64,000 nucleotides of DNA from DATJPR01 sp963843525. GTDB taxonomy: Bacteria > Bacteroidota > Ignavibacteria > UBA10030 > UBA6906. The translations under genes and the position numbers were made by a program. This document shows, one piece after another, positions 48,849-57,975 of this stretch (positions within the stretch are counted from its first letter, which is position 1; each line of letters begins with the position of its first letter). The DNA lies in NCBI GenBank assembly GCA_963843525.1, contig CAWJKM010000003.1, positions 248,001-312,000 of the forward strand, given 5' to 3'. Under the pieces are notes generated by a model. It saw only the letters and a list, made by a program, of their open reading frames with translations. It did no database searches and was not told the DNA's origin.

Positions 48849-50357
48849 ATGAAAGTGCCTTCAGCGTTTATTGTTGCAGCAGCATTGGCGTTGCTTTTCA
48901 CTGTTGCTCCCACCGCACTCCCGCAGTCGCAAAAAGACGAACCGAACAGTCCGGTCTTCAAGAACAAGCGTCCTCCCCTTGTGGTCCCGCAGGTCCCCGA
49001 ATCCGATGCCCTCGATCAGATCTGGCAGGCTTTTGTCGTTGCACGAAAGGCACAGGCGGGTGACAAATTTGCCCAGCATGAGCTCGGCCTACGCTATATC
49101 ACCGGGAGAGGCGTAGAGCGCGATACCGCGAAAGCCGGCTACTGGTTTCAGAAAGCTTCGGAACAGGGACTCACTGCATCCACCTTCAACCTTGCCATCC
49201 TCGCCTATCATGGCTGGGGCGTCCGCTGGGATCCGTTCGAATCGTATAAGTTGATCAAGCAGTGTGCGGAAGCGGAAATGCCCGAGGCGGAGTACTTCCT
49301 TGCCGCTGTCCTTACAGAAGACCTCGTTGTTCCCCGTGACTGGAAACAGGCGTACGACTGGGCAAAGAAAGCGGCTGATGCCGATTTTGGGCCTGCGAAG
49401 AAAGCGCTTCCTGAATTCGCCGTGCATTTGACCGCAGCGTCCTCCAAAGAGAAGGACCCTCCGCTGCCGTTTATCGCGGACATGGCGGACACGGCGCGAT
49501 CTCCTTCCAGTCCGCGGTTGCTGAAGGATGTTTTTCATGGGGCTGGTGAACTGCGCCGTGCATTGGGAATCTCCCAAATGGTCGATGACAGCACCCGCGT
49601 CGATTCCGTCGAACTCGACGTCGTCCGTCGCGCGGCACGCTATGGGAGTCCGGAAGCCCTGATGGTCCTCGGGCGATGCTACGAACGAGGGATAGAAGTG
49701 GGGATCGACTCGGTGGAAGCCGAAGCGTTGTATGTCCGCGCTCTGCGACTGGACTCTCCTCGTGCGCTGGAGCTTATTCTGGCCCTCCTCAACAGCAACA
49801 CATTTGCTGCCAAGCTCAAGGCACGCACCGAACGCGGGGACCATACCGCCGAATTTGTCACCGCGGGCCTGGCCGGACTGGGTATCGAGGCCGGGGTCTC
49901 CGAGACCCGTGCAGTTCAGCTTCTCCGCCGTTCCGCCGATGCCGGTTACGTTCCGGCAATTGTAGAGCTGGGCCTCTGGCACTATTCGGGACGGTGGGTG
50001 GAGGAGAGCAAGACGCAAGCAAAAAACCTGTGGTACAAAGCAGCTTCACTCGGTAGTCTCGAAGCATCGATCCGCCTCGCCGTGACGGCGTTGCGGGATT
50101 CCACCGACCCCCAGATGCACTCCGCTCAGGTCGCGTTGCTGCGCACTGCGGCGAACGAAGGAAGCTTGCTCGCAGAGTTCGCCCTTGGCTATGCCTATGA
50201 ACAGGGCATCGGCACCCATAAGGAACCCGGCGAGGCTGCCTCGTACTATCGCCTGGCGGCGTCGCGGGGCAGCCAGGATGCATTCCGGGCTCTGAGACGT
50301 ATGTACGACGATATCCGTCCGGACGGGAAAGAATTCAAAGTCGCCACCGCTTACTAG
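48849..50357 (+). CDS. Secreted Sel1-like repeat protein
   Basis: A 502-residue exported protein: signal peptide MKVPSAFIVAAALALLFTVA with cleavage near residue 26. At least six Sel1-like repeats: ELGLRYITGRGVERDTAKAGYWFQKASEQG, with later copies around YFLAAVLTEDLVVPRDWKQ, MVLGRCYERGIEVGIDSVEA, VELGLWHYSGRWVEESKTQ and EFALGYAYEQGIGTHKEPGEA (each quoted in part). These helical repeats bind other proteins; no enzymatic domain is seen. It converges with the next gene eight bases away. Confidence 0.85.
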   Translation: MKVPSAFIVAAALALLFTVAPTALPQSQKDEPNSPVFKNKRPPLVVPQVPESDALDQIWQAFVVARKAQAGDKFAQHELGLRYITGRGVERDTAKAGYWFQKASEQGLTASTFNLAILAYHGWGVRWDPFESYKLIKQCAEAEMPEAEYFLAAVLTEDLVVPRDWKQAYDWAKKAADADFGPAKKALPEFAVHLTAASSKEKDPPLPFIADMADTARSPSSPRLLKDVFHGAGELRRALGISQMVDDSTRVDSVELDVVRRAARYGSPEALMVLGRCYERGIEVGIDSVEAEALYVRALRLDSPRALELILALLNSNTFAAKLKARTERGDHTAEFVTAGLAGLGIEAGVSETRAVQLLRRSADAGYVPAIVELGLWHYSGRWVEESKTQAKNLWYKAASLGSLEASIRLAVTALRDSTDPQMHSAQVALLRTAANEGSLLAEFALGYAYEQGIGTHKEPGEAASYYRLAASRGSQDAFRALRRMYDDIRPDGKEFKVATAY

Positions 50358-50365
50358 AACCCAGT

Positions 50366-52084
50366 CTACGCTTTCATCCTCTTTCCCTTCTCCTCATAGG
50401 TAAAGATCCACCCGCAGACCTTCCCCGGGTCGATCGCCGTCAGGTTCTCCCAGTATTCCTTGCTGTGCATCGTTCGCGAACTGGTTTCGTCGGGAGGAAG
50501 GTTTTCGACCATGGCGATGATTTCGGTAAGGCGTCTCTTCCAGACACGCATGTTCGCTTCCCGCAGATCTACCCATCCATCGTGAGCCCACCGGTTGACG
50601 CTCTCGGGTGTTACCGGCAACTCCGTCTCACCGCGGAAGGGGGGGATTTTGATCCTCTCCGCGCGAAGAAGTGACTCTCCGTCGGGAAGAAGAATGGGGA
50701 TGCCGATCGAGATGATCCGGGAACGCAAAGCCGGGTCTTCACGGATCAGAGCGAGCAACCGTTGGCTGAGCACTGCCGGTGAGGCCGACGCTGCGCTCCG
50801 GATGTCGCCGAAAGAGGTCTGGAGAAGGTACGCTTCATAGAGGAGCTTGGACAGACGGGGAGGACCGAGCATTTCGAATGCCACGGAATCCACGCCGTGT
50901 TTCATTTCCAGTTTCTTCATCGCAGTCATCGCACCGGTGAACATGAACCCGGCACGATACGTCGGCGCAAGAGTCGCATTGTCCAGGGCGTTGATAATGT
51001 CATGCCCCGTGTTCCCCGCCCTGATTTCGAACACCGCGTTTTCAGCGATCTCCTCCGGGGTGACAAATTCCATTTGTCCGGGTGTCGAGATCGCCTCGAA
51101 CTCGCCGCGTGAAAAGAAGCCGTTTTCGCCGGTGTCGATGAAAACAGAGCGGAGGGTATCTCCGGTGGATAATGCAGCTCCCTTGTGGCGGAGCTGGAGC
51201 GTCTTTTTGAGCCGGACGGGCCTGGTCGGCGGGCAATCGAAGAGCGCGATCGGTTGGCCCTGCTTCTTGATCTCCCCGTAGCCAACGCGCTTCCAGGCAA
51301 TCGCGGCGGTCGGCTTGATCTCTTTGGTAATCGGCGCATCCGGAGTTCTCCCCATCAGAAAAAGAAGAAGGGTGTGTGCTCCCGCCACCGCCGATTTGGA
51401 GAGCAGGACGCGTGACGGCCGCTCTTCGCTGTGGGTATACGGAATGTTCAATCCCATCCCGCCTGTGCCGCTGGTCCCGATCTTTACATAGATCTTTGTT
51501 CCGGCATCTTTCATCGATCGATACATGATCTGCACATGCCGAATCAGCTGGGGGATGTACAACGTACAAAGAAGTCTCTCGGTAGCTTCCAGGAGAGCTT
51601 CTTCCCTGCCCCTCCCTTTCCGTTTTCTGACTGCGCGGACCTTCCGGATGACCTCGGCGGACACCTGGAAGATGTCCTGGTATGCAATGCCGGTGGCCGA
51701 GTTCACGCAGTCGACAACCACATCCGGTTTGTACTTCATCAAGAGTCTGTTCAGACTCGAACGTCTGAGGACCGGGGCAGTGAGTTCTTCAACGATGTCC
51801 TCGATCATCATCGCCCGGTTTCTGGCTTTCCCGAGGATTTCCTCCCTGGGCTTGTCTTTCAGTTCCTCGCGAACGAAAATGTTTCCCCACCAGGGGACAA
51901 AAAAATCCGGCCTGACGCGGGGGAAATCGTTCCGCAATGCCGCGACAGCCTCTTCAGCCTCGCTTTTTCTGAGCGACGTGACAATGATTCTCTTCGGCCG
52001 TTCTTCCATGAACTTCCGACAGATTGCGGACCCGACCAGTCCCCAGCCGCCGAGAACAAGAACTGTCTTACCGTGGATATCCAT
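50366..52084 (-). CDS. Large Rossmann-fold (SDR-like) protein of unknown function
   Basis: A 572-residue protein beginning with a dinucleotide-binding fold: MDIHGKTVLVLGGWGLVGSAI, the G-G-x-G-x-x-G pattern, and a short-chain dehydrogenase-like arrangement. A second half (about 330-572) contains no family I can name. The segment KIGTSGTGGMGLNIPYTHSE (about 202-221) and the long C-terminus are unusual. It is about twice the length of a typical epimerase or reductase. It has no signal peptide and no neighbour that hints at a pathway. The product might be an NAD(P)-dependent enzyme with an extra domain; the substrate is unknown. Confidence 0.65.
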   Translation of the reverse strand: MDIHGKTVLVLGGWGLVGSAICRKFMEERPKRIIVTSLRKSEAEEAVAALRNDFPRVRPDFFVPWWGNIFVREELKDKPREEILGKARNRAMMIEDIVEELTAPVLRRSSLNRLLMKYKPDVVVDCVNSATGIAYQDIFQVSAEVIRKVRAVRKRKGRGREEALLEATERLLCTLYIPQLIRHVQIMYRSMKDAGTKIYVKIGTSGTGGMGLNIPYTHSEERPSRVLLSKSAVAGAHTLLLFLMGRTPDAPITKEIKPTAAIAWKRVGYGEIKKQGQPIALFDCPPTRPVRLKKTLQLRHKGAALSTGDTLRSVFIDTGENGFFSRGEFEAISTPGQMEFVTPEEIAENAVFEIRAGNTGHDIINALDNATLAPTYRAGFMFTGAMTAMKKLEMKHGVDSVAFEMLGPPRLSKLLYEAYLLQTSFGDIRSAASASPAVLSQRLLALIREDPALRSRIISIGIPILLPDGESLLRAERIKIPPFRGETELPVTPESVNRWAHDGWVDLREANMRVWKRRLTEIIAMVENLPPDETSSRTMHSKEYWENLTAIDPGKVCGWIFTYEEKGKRMKA

Positions 52085-52280
52085 TGGATCGCCCGAAGGT
52101 TTGTGGTGGAGGGAGTTTCAGAAGGATGCGGGAACAGGCCCGCGGAGCTCCGGTGTCATGGAGACCGGAGTCCGCGGCTCTTTCACAGAGCGGAAGCGAC
52201 TGTGCGCCCCGGGCGGGAAGACCAAACCGCCGGCGCGCGCTGCCGGAGGAGGATGCTCCAGGGCTCACGCTTCTTTTGGA

Positions 52281-53252
52281 CTACCGTTTCACCCCGACGG
52301 AATATTCCCGGTCTGCCCAGCCCAATTTGAGCATGGAAGTGCCGTTGTCGACGACTGTGAACCAAATCTTGAATGGATCGATGGTTTGAGCCGGTTTGCC
52401 GGCCTTCATCGTCACACGTCCTACGATCAGGTTGTCGGGGATCGGGCCGGGCGCCGACGGCTTCTTGCTGACGAGAAGGGTCAGTTGTTGCTCGCCCGGT
52501 ACCGTTCGGAGGACATAACTCCCCGCGGCAAGGCTTGCATTCCCGAGTTGCAGCGGGCCGTCAATCGTCAACATGGTCGCCGCGTTGGCTCCCGTGCGCC
52601 AGACTGAATCGTAAGGCACAACAACTCCCCAGATGTGCCTCCCCCTGGCAAACGGAGTTGAGTAGACAATCTTCGCCTGGGTACCGCCGACGGAAATGCT
52701 TGAGGAGTCAAGCGGGCTGAGCGGACGAACCTGGTCGTTCTTTTTAAAAGGAGTCCACACCCGGGTGTTTTCCCAGGAGAGGACGAGACGTCCGCTCGAC
52801 TTGCCCGTTGCGGTGAGGGAGACGGTGAAGGTGTCGACCACGGCCGTCGGATGTTCAACGGATGCATCGAACCGGGCAAGGTCCTGTCGTTCGTCGTAGC
52901 GCGTCCCCCATTGACCGGTTTGCTTGTTGATGATGATCTTCCAGCCGGTGGGAGAAGGGAGCGTCCAGAGGGTGTATGTCCCTTTCGGCAGGGGAACGCC
53001 GCCGATAAGGCAGGCAAAATTTGTCCGGAGATGTGTCGCCTCGTTTGCGCCTGTGCGCCAAACCTCATTCCACGGAACAAGCTTTCCCATAATGACCCGT
53101 CCCCGCATTGAGGGACGGCCATAGTTCACCGAAATGGAATCGTTGCCGAAAGTGAGGAGCACGGAATCGCGCGGGCTCAGGATCGTTCTTTCCTGAGCCG
53201 TTGCGTTGACTCCGATGAGAAAAAGAAGAGAACAAAGAAGACGACTAACCAT
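52281..53252 (-). CDS. Secreted protein with two DUF2911 domains
   Basis: A 323-residue exported protein: signal peptide MVSRLLCSLLFLIGVNATAQ. Two DUF2911-type units in tandem: the first at about 24-160 (VNYGRPSMRGRVIMGKLVPWNEVWRTGANEATH) and the second at about 178-320 (IVYSTPFARGRHIWGVVVPYDSVWRTGANAATM). Such domains are usually single in Bacteroidota. The function of DUF2911 is not known. The stop is followed by about 195 non-coding bases before the preceding gene on the same strand. Confidence 0.8.
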   Translation of the reverse strand: MVSRLLCSLLFLIGVNATAQERTILSPRDSVLLTFGNDSISVNYGRPSMRGRVIMGKLVPWNEVWRTGANEATHLRTNFACLIGGVPLPKGTYTLWTLPSPTGWKIIINKQTGQWGTRYDERQDLARFDASVEHPTAVVDTFTVSLTATGKSSGRLVLSWENTRVWTPFKKNDQVRPLSPLDSSSISVGGTQAKIVYSTPFARGRHIWGVVVPYDSVWRTGANAATMLTIDGPLQLGNASLAAGSYVLRTVPGEQQLTLLVSKKPSAPGPIPDNLIVGRVTMKAGKPAQTIDPFKIWFTVVDNGTSMLKLGWADREYSVGVKR

Positions 53253-53297
53253 GACAGACTCCAGAATGTGAAAGAACAGAAGGGGAGAGCGGCACGA

Positions 53298-53639
53298 CTA
53301 CCGGTCCTTTTCGACGACCACCGCAGTGCCGTATGCGAGCACTTCTGTCACGCCGGCCATGACATCATTCGCATCGTACCGCATGCCGATCACCGCATTT
53401 GCTCCGAGTTCAGCGGCGTGCTGGGCGAGGAGAGCATACGCATCGGACCGCGTCCGCTCGCACAGCTCCTGCAGGATGGAAATATTTCCACCGAAAATCG
53501 TCTGAAGGCCTGCGCCAATATTGCCAACGATGGATCGTGATCTCACGGTGATTCCCCGGACTATGCCGAGATTCTTCACGATCCGGTACCCGTCCAACGT
53601 AAACGCCGTGGTAACCATGGAAAGGTCAACTGGAGACAT
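53298..53639 (-). CDS. YbjQ family protein (UPF0145)
   Basis: A 113-residue member of the YbjQ/UPF0145 family, which forms pentamers and has been proposed to bind metal, with uncertain role. Typical pattern: VTTAFTLDGYRIVKNLGIVRG and a core TRSDAYALLAQHAAELGANAVIGMRYD. The ATG at 53639 follows GAGGA; an upstream in-frame ATG (53660) would overlap the next gene. It lies 17 bases after the lipoprotein gene on the same strand. Confidence 0.85.
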   Translation of the reverse strand: MSPVDLSMVTTAFTLDGYRIVKNLGIVRGITVRSRSIVGNIGAGLQTIFGGNISILQELCERTRSDAYALLAQHAAELGANAVIGMRYDANDVMAGVTEVLAYGTAVVVEKDR

Positions 53640-53656
53640 GATAGATTCCTCTGAGG

Positions 53657-54661
53657 TCATTTGAACTTGATGGAACCGAGAATTTTCGAAAACGCCGTCG
53701 AGTACTCTTTTTCCTGCGGCTTGTACCAGTTTGTGGTAATCCGGAATGCTTTCCCGTTGTGGACGAGGAAAAATGCCCGGCTGTTCACGTCGCGCGTGGC
53801 GGCATAGCTGACATACATGGCTTGTTCGCCGCCAATCGTCTCCTTGCCCGTCCCCGTCGCCCTGTACTTCCCCTTGTTCTGATCGAAGACTTTGTCGATT
53901 GCCTGACCCTTTGCGTCGAAAACATCGAAACGGATGGAGCAGTCCTCGCGATAGCCATGAAGCTCCATGGAATACTCAAATGTCCCTTTCTTGACATCAG
54001 AGTTGAAATTGAAATTGTCGGGATACTCATAGGTAAAATACTTCGTATCCCCTTTTTCGTACGTTTCGGAAGGGAGTGTTGCGTCGACACCCACAAGCTT
54101 GGGTTTCGGCAACTGGAAGGAAGTCAGCGCCGCTTCGAAGACATTCTTGTACGATTTGTAATAGTCCCCGAAACCCGCAAACCAGATGTCATAGAGAATG
54201 GAGTCGGCGTCGATGTACACATGCTCCCCTTCAGAGCTACCGCTGTTGTATCGCGCAGTGTAGGGATACCGTTGGGCTTTTTTGCCCGCTACGGTGATTT
54301 CCTGGACCGGACTGATTTGGAATCCGATGGATTTCATCTGCGAGATGATGCTGTCGGTCAGGGTTGCGGGATTCGGCGTCTTGACAAGGGTAATCTCAAT
54401 GATTGCCCCGTCGGGATAGGAACCATCGGGATCGAGGAAGCGCTTGTCGACGTCCTGCGTACTGAAAAAGAGCGCCCGGCCCACTTCGGCATTGGTCATC
54501 CAGGTCGACGGATAGGAGATATGGAACCCGTAGCCCGGATCCCGATAGTCTGTCAGTTCCGGGACGGGCAAGGGGACCACTTCCTTCTTTCCGCACCCGA
54601 CGAGAGACAGGAGCATCAGCCCTGCGAGAAGTGCGAGTTTGAAGAGAGAGCGATTTCGCAT
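53657..54661 (-). CDS. Lipoprotein with PsbP/DUF1795-like domains
   Basis: A 334-residue lipoprotein: MRNRSLFKLALLAGLMLLSLVGCGKK, lipobox LVGC with Cys23. Two related domains follow (about 35-185 and 200-334), each beginning with a YPSTW or YPDNF motif after a tyrosine-rich strand and ending in a strand and helix; the pattern resembles PsbP/DUF1795 folds. A surface-bound role is likely; function unknown. The second ATG (54661) is preferred because AGGT lies seven bases before it. YbjQ follows closely, so they may be co-transcribed. Confidence 0.7.
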   Translation of the reverse strand: MRNRSLFKLALLAGLMLLSLVGCGKKEVVPLPVPELTDYRDPGYGFHISYPSTWMTNAEVGRALFFSTQDVDKRFLDPDGSYPDGAIIEITLVKTPNPATLTDSIISQMKSIGFQISPVQEITVAGKKAQRYPYTARYNSGSSEGEHVYIDADSILYDIWFAGFGDYYKSYKNVFEAALTSFQLPKPKLVGVDATLPSETYEKGDTKYFTYEYPDNFNFNSDVKKGTFEYSMELHGYREDCSIRFDVFDAKGQAIDKVFDQNKGKYRATGTGKETIGGEQAMYVSYAATRDVNSRAFFLVHNGKAFRITTNWYKPQEKEYSTAFSKILGSIKFK

Positions 54662-54696
54662 GATCATACCTATCGATGTGGTGAAGGATGGGTGAG

Positions 54697-56199
54697 CTAT
54701 TGTCTTTTCACAATCGTGTCGTACCAGGGTTTCTTCTCCCGTTGCACGGCCTCATCAACGTGGATATGTTTCGCCTCGGTATACTCTTTCAGGCCGTCAA
54801 TCCCAAACTCTCTGCCGATCCCGCTCTGTTTGTAACCGCCGAACGGAGCCCATTCGTTCAGGAGATGCCATTCGTTGATCCACACGGTGCCGGCGCGGAG
54901 TGCGGAGGCAACGGACATTGCGCGTTCCGGGTCGCGGGACCACACTCCGCCTGCCAGGCCGTACATGGTGTCGTTCGCGATCGCGACGGCCTCCTCGTCG
55001 GTGCGATACCGGATGATACAGAGAACGGGTCCAAAAATCTCCTCCTGTGCGATCGTCCAGCCGTTCTCGACATGGTCGAATATTGTGGGTTCGACGAAGA
55101 ATCCCTGTGAGAGTCCGGGCGATGAGGGAATGCCGCCGCCGATGAGAAGGCGCGCACCCTGAGACTTCCCGAGAGCGATATACCGGAGAACCTTCTCCTG
55201 CTGTTTCCTGGATATAAGAGGACCGATGTCCGTTGATACGTTGCAGGGGTCGCCGATCGTAAACCTTCTGGCCTTCTCGACCATGGCTTCAACGAACCGG
55301 TCGGCTATCGCATCGGGAAGCAGGAGTCTTGTTCCCGCTTCACAGCATTGTCCCTGGTGATAGAATGCAGCGTAGAGCGCCCCATCGACAGCGATGGAGA
55401 GATCCGCATCGTCGAGGACGATATTGGCTGATTTCCCGCCGCATTCGAGCGTGACTTTTTTGAGGGTCGCGGCCGCGTCCCGCATAATCTGACGGCCCAC
55501 GACAGTGGAACCGGTAAAAGCGATTTTTCCGACCCGGGGGTCCTGCACGAGCGCTGCGCCGGCTTCAGGGCCATATCCGGTCAGAATATTCACGACACCG
55601 GGAGGGAGACCGACCTCATGAATGATGCGGGCCAGTTCCATCGCCGTGACCGGAGTCTCTTCCGACGGCTTGAGGACCACTGTATTGCCGGCCGCAAGTG
55701 CGGGACCGAGTTTCCAAACCGCCATCTTGAGCGGGAAATTCCATGGGATGATCGCCCCGACAACACCGATTGGTTCGCGCACAAGCAGATTGTGGCTCAG
55801 TCCAGGTCTGGATACTCCATCAAGAGAATCGCGAAGATCGGCAACGGCAAGTCTGGCAAATCCGCTGAGGTTGCGGCTGCTGAGATAGACATCTTCTTTT
55901 GCCTTCCGGACGGTCGAGCCGGAATCGGCGACTTCCAATGAGACGAGGTCTTTGGACTCCTGTGCAATCCGGTCGGCGATGGCCTTCAGGAATCCCGAAC
56001 GCTCTTCCCGGCTCATCCGTGGCCATGGACCGCGCTCCGCCGCCTCCCGGGCAGAGGTCACCGCACGCTGGACGTCCCCGGCGGAGGCCCGCGCTGCGCT
56101 GGCGACGGACGCCTGATTCGCGGGATTGATCGAAGTGAAACGCCGGCCATCGATGGCATCGATGAATTCGCCGCCGCTAAAGAGCTTGTACTCGTTCAC
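54697..56199 (-). CDS. NAD(P)-dependent aldehyde dehydrogenase (betaine aldehyde-type)
   Basis: A 500-residue ALDH with all catalytic elements: PWNFPL with the conserved Asn (oxyanion hole), KPSEETPVTAMELA, FTGSTVVGRQI, LECGGKS with the general-base Glu, and YHQGQCCEAGTRL with the nucleophilic Cys. Length and motifs resemble betaine aldehyde or similar medium-chain ALDHs; the substrate cannot be fixed by sequence alone. It follows the small membrane protein on the minus strand at 21 bases, which may be an operon partner or chance neighbour. Confidence 0.93.
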   Translation of the reverse strand: MNEYKLFSGGEFIDAIDGRRFTSINPANQASVASAARASAGDVQRAVTSAREAAERGPWPRMSREERSGFLKAIADRIAQESKDLVSLEVADSGSTVRKAKEDVYLSSRNLSGFARLAVADLRDSLDGVSRPGLSHNLLVREPIGVVGAIIPWNFPLKMAVWKLGPALAAGNTVVLKPSEETPVTAMELARIIHEVGLPPGVVNILTGYGPEAGAALVQDPRVGKIAFTGSTVVGRQIMRDAAATLKKVTLECGGKSANIVLDDADLSIAVDGALYAAFYHQGQCCEAGTRLLLPDAIADRFVEAMVEKARRFTIGDPCNVSTDIGPLISRKQQEKVLRYIALGKSQGARLLIGGGIPSSPGLSQGFFVEPTIFDHVENGWTIAQEEIFGPVLCIIRYRTDEEAVAIANDTMYGLAGGVWSRDPERAMSVASALRAGTVWINEWHLLNEWAPFGGYKQSGIGREFGIDGLKEYTEAKHIHVDEAVQREKKPWYDTIVKRQ

Positions 56200-56220
56200 T
56201 GTTCTCCGTCCTGCGATAGG

Positions 56221-56703
56221 TCACCCCAGAGGTCGAGTAACCGAAAGGATGATGATGCCAAGGATAAGGACGAACTGCAGCAATGAAGAGAGCCGCAGTT
56301 GTTTTTCGATGGAGTGCAAGGTGCCTTCATTCACCTTTTCTGTCTCACCTGCGGAGAGCTTTCCCACCATTCGTGATCTTCGCACGCTTTGAAACGAAGA
56401 GAGGGCGCCGACGAGAATAGCCACGAGAAAGAGTGCGAGCTTGGCGCTCAACCATCCATCGGAAAACACGGTGTACTGGTGCGGCCCGAGCGTCATATTT
56501 CCTATTCCGCTCAATAACATCACAAGGACGCCCAGCGGGCTCATCAACCCTACACGCCGGAGAGTCTTGAGATGCAGCATTTTTGTCGGCCAATCGGGGG
56601 CGGAACGATATTGTCCGTTGACGATCCAACCGCCGAACAGGGCGGTGAACAGCATCCCGATGCCGACAAAATGGACGACCAAAGAGATATGAATTGGGTA
56701 CAT
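56221..56703 (-). CDS. Small membrane protein (DUF2269/CopD-like)
   Basis: A 160-residue integral membrane protein with four hydrophobic helices: about 6-26 (ISLVVHFVGIGMLFTALFGGW), 50-70, 85-104 (AKLALFLVAILVGALSSFQS) and 138-156. His6 and His11 in the first helix and the layout resemble DUF2269 or CopD-like proteins, some of which are linked to metal or heme; this is a weak inference. It lies 21 bases before the aldehyde dehydrogenase on the same strand, so both may share a promoter. Confidence 0.65.
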   Translation of the reverse strand: MYPIHISLVVHFVGIGMLFTALFGGWIVNGQYRSAPDWPTKMLHLKTLRRVGLMSPLGVLVMLLSGIGNMTLGPHQYTVFSDGWLSAKLALFLVAILVGALSSFQSVRRSRMVGKLSAGETEKVNEGTLHSIEKQLRLSSLLQFVLILGIIILSVTRPLG

Positions 56704-56894
56704 GAGGGGGGTCCTGAAAGGATACGATGAAGATAGAGAAAAAAGGGTAATTCCTCAACACAAAAAGGGGGGAAAGGCGCGGGGAAGTTCCCAAAAAATA
56801 TGGAGGAGAGGCAGTCGGCTGGAAAGCAGAGACCCTGCAAATATATGGTTGTTTGACGGCAAAAGCCGTTGCCGGGTAATGGGATAAAATACAC

Positions 56895-56927
56895 GGCCCC
56901 GACCTCTCGTCAAGAAAGGTCGGGGCC
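56895..56927 (-). terminator. Terminator of the ECF sigma operon
   Basis: GGCCCCGACCT (56895-56905) and AGGTCGGGGCC (56917-56927) make an 11-bp GC-rich stem with an 11-base loop. On the minus strand it lies 35 bases after the PDZ gene and is followed by GTGTATTTTATCC. The T-tract is interrupted but adequate. Confidence 0.75.
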
Positions 56928-56961
56928 ATGACGTTCCGAGGCACGGGTGAAGAGAGAGTTC

Positions 56962-57930
56962 TCAGATTTCGATGTGCCGCAACTCAATCTTGATCTTCTC
57001 ACCCAGGCCTTTGAGCCGATGCTCCAAATCCTTTCCAAACCTGTCCATCTTCCTGCCGAATTCCTGCATTCGATCTTCGAAGTCTCTTGAATTCCAATCG
57101 AAATGTCTGTCCTGCCAGGACGGTCCGAATCCCCTTGAGCGGAATTCGAACCGGTTCAACCCGAGCTGCTTCACGTTCAAGGTTAAGGTCACCTGTGCAG
57201 ATTTCCGGATGACTTCCACTTGTGCCGAGTCGCCATTGTCATAGTCCCGCATCGCTGTCCGGACATCCCGCAGATCTTCTATGCGATCCTTTCCGATGCG
57301 CGTGATAACGTCGCCTGCCTTGAATCCGGCTTTGTCTGCGGTGCTCCCGGACCGGACCTCCTCCACAAGGACGCCCCGGTTGTCGGGGGCTCCGAAGAAT
57401 GCCCCGAGCTGATCGTTGAGTTCCATGAGGCGCAATCCGTTTGTTCCGCTCTCAGAGAAGTAAAGGACCGGCGGCGGGATCTCCGGCATCGGGGGGAATC
57501 GTTCTGCGCGCTCCGGCTCTTCGTCCAGGACCGCTTTCACTTGTTGACGACCGTCGTTCCGGATGACCGTGAGGGTCACCGATTGACCCGGTTTCTTCGA
57601 TCGGATCTGCTCGCGGAGGTCCGACGCATCTTCAATCCGATGCCCGTCGACTTCGACCACAATGTCATCCTCTCTGAGTCCCGCCTTCTCTGCCGGGCTG
57701 TCCTCCACAACCTCCATGACGCGCGCCCCTTCCTCCGTTTTGGATTTGAGCTCTTTTGCTCGCCGCGCGGTCATGTCTTGAATGGAGACCCCCAGCCAGC
57801 CGCGCCCGGGATCCTCGGAGACGGGGGCCAGGGTTCGCCCATTCTTTTCCTCATGCGATTGGGCGGATGAACAGGAAATCCCTGTGAGGGAGAGCAAAAA
57901 AACGAGAAGCACTACCGTGGTCAATTTCAT
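56962..57930 (-). CDS. Lipoprotein with two PDZ domains, no protease domain
   Basis: A 322-residue exported protein: signal MKLTTVVLLVFLLSLTGISC with possible lipobox and Cys20. Two PDZ domains, about 40-140 (GWLGVSIQDMTARRAKELKS... EVDGHRIEDASDLREQI) and about 155-255 (GVLVEEVRSGSTADKAGFKAGDVITRIGKDRIED). There is no trypsin-like protease domain as in HtrA/DegP. The charged C-terminus, with FEDRMQEFGRKMDRFGKDL, may be a coiled coil. It is the last gene of the sigma operon, so it may sense or respond to envelope stress. ATG 57930 is chosen after GGAGGAG. Confidence 0.85.
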   Translation of the reverse strand: MKLTTVVLLVFLLSLTGISCSSAQSHEEKNGRTLAPVSEDPGRGWLGVSIQDMTARRAKELKSKTEEGARVMEVVEDSPAEKAGLREDDIVVEVDGHRIEDASDLREQIRSKKPGQSVTLTVIRNDGRQQVKAVLDEEPERAERFPPMPEIPPPVLYFSESGTNGLRLMELNDQLGAFFGAPDNRGVLVEEVRSGSTADKAGFKAGDVITRIGKDRIEDLRDVRTAMRDYDNGDSAQVEVIRKSAQVTLTLNVKQLGLNRFEFRSRGFGPSWQDRHFDWNSRDFEDRMQEFGRKMDRFGKDLEHRLKGLGEKIKIELRHIEI

Positions 57931-57975
57931 AGCTCCTCCGAAGATAGACATGCACTGATTGATCGAGGCTGAGCT

